A stretch of DNA of 64,000 nt from Diphasiastrum complanatum (lineage: Eukaryota; Streptophyta; Lycopodiopsida; Lycopodiales; Lycopodiaceae). Within the stretch, counting starts at the first letter, position 1. Each line of letters begins with the position of its first letter. This document shows, in pieces, positions 60,313-64,000 of the stretch. The stretch covers positions 28,755,192 through 28,819,191 of the forward strand of contig CM055097.1 of the NCBI GenBank assembly GCA_029204225.1, in the 5' to 3' direction. The notes under the pieces were generated by a model that made no database searches, was not told the origin of the DNA, and worked only from the letters and a program-made list of their open reading frames with translations. The translations under genes were made by a program, and so were the position numbers.

Positions 60313-60887
60313 CTACTTGGCATTTTGGACAGCTTTGTCTACTTGATCTTGAGCGTTGATCAGAGCATTCTGGAGCTTGGAAACGTAATTCTCTTGCTTC
60401 ATGGTCTTTTTGAGGCTCTCAGACTTGGCTTCGTGCTGTTTCATGATCTACAGCTCCCGGTTGATCTGGATCAGCTTTTGACTGATCAAAGTGTTCTTCG
60501 GGCCGAGATTCAAAATCTGCTTTTCCATGGTAGATTTCCCCGCTTATCATATTTTGGATCATCCATCCTAGGTGTGTATGAATTTTTAAGATGTCACCAT
60601 AATCAAGATAGACTGGCAGTACTGTGGTTGTTGCAACAACAGGAACTGATCCCACAGGTGACTGTGACTTGTCTTGAAGTTTTGCTTGTGGATTTTCCTC
60701 CTCAAATGTGTCATCACCTTCAAACTCGTATGGGACTTGCGCATCAAATGTCTTTAGTGATTTGGCCACAGATTGGATTGCGATGGTGTCTAGTGCTTGG
60801 AATTTTTGGCGCTGGATCCGGTACTTGATCTGACTGTTGTGTAGAATCCAAGGTTTGAGAGGCGTGTTGGAACAAATTGAATTCCAT
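60313..60887 (-). pseudogene. Hydrophilic coiled-coil (gag-like?) remnant, copy D, inverted
   Basis: Counterpart of copy A 5854-6426 on the opposite strand because of the inversion. It has frameshifts near its start (before 'SQIKYRIQRQKFQALD') and after 'HLGWMIQNMI', so it is more damaged than copy C. Confidence 0.45.
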
Positions 60888-60951
60888 TCCAAAAGAGTTG
60901 GGATCAAAAGGCTCAGGGCTCTAAGACATAACAAACTGTTCTTCAGCCTCT

Positions 60952-60988
60952 TAAGGGATTAGAATCATAAAAATTTCCATAAAACTCT
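60952..60988. other. 37-bp insertion specific to copy D
   Basis: Compared with A, B and C, 37 bases starting TAAGGGATTAG and ending AACTCT are inserted in the unrecognised ORF. CTCT occurs on both sides and could be a 4-bp target duplication. The insertion truncates the ORF. Confidence 0.8.
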
Positions 60989-61026
60989 ATGTTGATGGAG
61001 ACATCACAGTAGAATGTGATGGAGAG

Positions 61027-61245
61027 GTGGATCATGCTTCTATGACTTGGACGATGGAGCCAATAGTCACAGAAGGCACTTGCGAGGAATCAATGGCGAA
61101 GGTGGTTGTAGAGGATGGGGGGATGGGAAGTTTAGAGTGGCTAGCAGCACAGTTGATGATGGTGGCTAAGACCGTCGACGAGATGTGGGAGGTGATTGAG
61201 GTGAAACTATCTCGCTGCATACTCGCCTACGACTATGTGAAGTAG
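61027..61245 (+). CDS. C-terminal part of the unrecognised ORF, copy D
   Basis: Matches the last 70 or so residues of the 136-codon ORF of the other copies, on the plus strand because of the inversion. There are three residue differences, for example VAKT for VAKS. The N-terminal part is broken by the 37-bp insertion. Confidence 0.25.
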   Translation: MDHASMTWTMEPIVTEGTCEESMAKVVVEDGGMGSLEWLAAQLMMVAKTVDEMWEVIEVKLSRCILAYDYVK

Positions 61246-61973
61246 ATGCCTGGTGGGATGATTTGGCTGGTGCCAGTTTGTAGATAGCTAACACTGATTC
61301 AGCACGAAATTTGTGAACCTTATTTTCTAGGTATGAGGTGGCTAAGGAGGAAAGAAAATACCCAACAATAAACTGATGTTACTAGCTTCACCATATATAT
61401 CTAACACCCTGGGGTTGTCTCTTTGAGTTTCAAATGGTCCATTATACTTGTTATCCTGAATTCATTTTGCTTGTGACATTTGGGAATAATCTTGCCATTT
61501 CTATGCAAGAAAAGTGAAATCCAACATGTACATAGACTACTTCCACCTCGGCATGATTATGTTCGCACTGCCATAGCAAAAGTTGGAGCTTAGAAAGTAT
61601 ATTGAGGACAAGATTTTGATATTGCAAGACCAACTTGAAAGCTTGGTACTCCATTACTATTAACCTTATGTCATGTACTTGTACTTACTAGTTTTCCTTC
61701 AAAGCCAATCATATTTAAGATCTATTTTGTAATCATATTGTAATTTTTGAGAGAACATAGCAATCATGCTCGTTGTTTCAAAGATGTCATTTATAACCAT
61801 GCACGCGAATATTGTAATGCCTTTTGTAAGAAATAGATGGTGAGCAGATTGCTTTGGTGATGAGCATAGTTCTCGTTAAGCATGCACCGAGCTATTTGGT
61901 AGTGTGTAGTAGCAAATCTGTTAAAGAATGAAAGTCCACAACCATCCTGGCATGGTGATGCCCTTGGATAATA

Positions 61974-62249
61974 GGCTAAACACATGGTTTGGTGGTACAA
62001 CATGGATTGTCAAATACAATACCTTTCTTGGGTAGAAATACACTACCTTTTTATTGGAGGAGCTACTCCCACTACTTACCCCCCAATACTCCAAGAGGGT
62101 AGGCCCATCATTACTAGGGATATCTTCATTGCATTAACTCGTGGGTATCATCAAGCTCCATCCCAAATCCCCAAAAGGTGAAATGTACTACCAAAAAGTA
62201 CAATGAAAAATGAGTTTTTCTTTTGTACCACCAAACCATGCTTTTAGCC
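61974..62249. mobile_element. MITE, 276 bp, copy D
   Basis: Same ends and AATA flanks as in the other copies. Confidence 0.85.
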
Positions 62250-63694
62250 AATATCACTATTTCAATTTTCTGATGTAACTAGAGTATCAGTTAAAAGAGT
62301 GTTGTAGCCATCTAAATAAAGAAAGCTTGTGTTTGTTTGAAAAGAGAAGTTTTTTGTATTTGATAACATAGCATATGCCGCATACCTAGATATCTTTAAT
62401 AGTTGCTATTGCTTTCCCAATGTCATCCATGTACTCAAAACTCAAACGACATGTCAAATTTCTTGCTAGGGCAACCCTCAAATCTGGTTTACTTGGCTAG
62501 AGAAGATTACTACCTTGACTTATTGGCTTTTTCTTGCACCCTTATGCACATGAGGGAAAGGAAACCAAAGTGCGGTCAATATGCTTACAATTAGGAGATG
62601 CCCTACTGTTGTTTTAAATAACAAAGGAAACCTTGGATCAAACCACTGGCTACGGCCACAATTGTCTTTGAGCCTATTGTATTCATGGTAAATATTTGAC
62701 ACCCTCCAATTGTATGTACATTTATGCTGTGGCTCTCTGTATTCATGTATGTACATTTATGTTGTGGCTCTTTGTGTACCTTTAACTGCTTGATGCAACT
62801 CGCTTATTTATATCAAGGAAAATTCTCCGTGTCGTATGATGCTTGCTGTGTTTTGAACTACCTTTATATCAAATTTATCTGGTCAAAGTTTTTTTTCAAG
62901 TATAAGCCCTCCGCAAGTTTGTTCCTAGGAACTAAATTTGCGACATAGACTGGTACTTGTGTTTGTTGCTAGTGCATAATAAGTTATTGTATGTAAGGTA
63001 AACAATCTAAAAATTCTTCATTCTTTTGTAATAACTAACTACTAAGACAAGTGACTCAACATATATCCTTGTATAAAGAGGGCAAAAAAAGTTTTCATAT
63101 CATGAATTTCTTAAAATAAAGTCAACTTAATAGCATTATGATTTCAATGCATGTTAATATATTATTAACAAAATCTTTCACTATGAGGTTTATAATAGAA
63201 AAAGATAAGATGTAATGGCTACAATTTCGTGAATTTGCTATATGCTAAAGGCTTGGAGCTTGACTTCCACAATAAAAGTGACTCTTCTAAGGTGAAAGAG
63301 TTTGATGCCCAACATGACCCTATTCAGGATGCAACTCTTCCCTTCTTGAACACTTCTATTCTTGCATAGGTGAACAACCACATTTGTTTCTTCTTGCCTT
63401 TCCTCTTGACATGCTTGAAGATGAGATGAATGTGTCAACTTTCCATGCAATTTGTCATATATTGTTGGCTGCTTTTATTAATTTGTAGTTTATGCAAAAG
63501 TGGTGCTACTCTGTTGCTTATTATTTTAACTTAAGAATCAGAGCTTTTGAACTTTTTCTAGGTTGGATGAGAAATTGATGGATTGCGATCTGAACACTGA
63601 AACATGAATATCGTGAATATTGAAATGCGAATATTGAAACATATCTCATAAATACTAAAACATGAATATCATGAATACTGAAACGTGAATACTC

Positions 63695-63841
63695 TGAATG
63701 CTGATTGTGAAACTCTGAATAATGATTGTGAAACTCTGAATACTAATCATGATAATCTAAATACTAATCGTGGAACTCTGAATACTGATCATGAAACTTT
63801 GAATATTGATCGTTAAACTCTGAATACTTTAATCGTGATAT
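63695..63841. repeat. 21-bp minisatellite, copy D
   Basis: Seven units; units 7 to 9 of the other copies are missing (63 bp), a clean contraction by whole units. Confidence 0.9.
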
Positions 63842-64000
63842 ATTTTTAATGATGCAATTGTGAATAAAAAATAGCAATCTTTCTAAATGCTAAAATTTTG
63901 TGAATTTTTTTAATATCGAATTTGAATTTCAATAATTATATCAAACTATGAAATTAGTGAATACTCAATCTTGATATTCGTGGTTACTCTCATGAATATC

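Overview
The window is a piece of a large, retrotransposon-rich plant nuclear genome. Support comes from an intron-bearing BTB/NPH3-family gene (a family of land plants), Ty1/copia and Ty3/gypsy remnants primed by plant-type initiator-Met tRNA sites, long GA and CA microsatellites, and low gene density. Species is not determined. The short introns and an NPH3 protein rather unlike familiar angiosperm ones would also fit a non-seed vascular plant, but that is a weak inference.

Layout. Most of the window is four copies of one composite repeat: copy A (1-13231), copy B (25856-37896, carrying an extra left part), copy C (37936-46813) and copy D (51661-64000, running off the end). In order, the composite holds a left part (25856-28462 and 51661-54243) with CA/C runs and an unrecognised 225-codon minus-strand ORF; a minus-strand Ty1/copia remnant with its primer site and LTR; about 9 kb of non-autonomous sequence with two unrecognised ORF remnants, a GA microsatellite, a 276-bp MITE and a 21-bp minisatellite; and a decayed Ty3/gypsy element interrupted by a second copia LTR. 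A and B differ by only about 0.1% by eye; C and D are more diverged.

Between A and B lies 12.6 kb of single-copy DNA (13232-25855). It holds a third copia gag remnant, a broken polyprotein ending in a polypurine tract and LTR, a small tRNA-derived retroposon, and the only intact host gene: a four-exon, 663-residue NPH3-family gene on the minus strand (20999-23684). Between C and D a plus-strand copia element (46814-51660) keeps its 5' LTR and a damaged gag-pol but has lost its 3' end.

The genes do not form a working system. The interest is structural: the same LTR insertion is a solo LTR in A and B but a 5' LTR with internal region in C; a 43-bp filler copied from 13 kb away sits at the B/C join; D has a 1.9-kb inversion; and copy B contains a roughly 400-bp indel-rich patch beside a 3.9-kb gap that looks like an assembly fault. 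I found no CRISPR array, rRNA gene, intact tRNA gene or clearly new biological system. The best candidate for an undescribed protein is the 225-codon ORF, and that evidence is modest.
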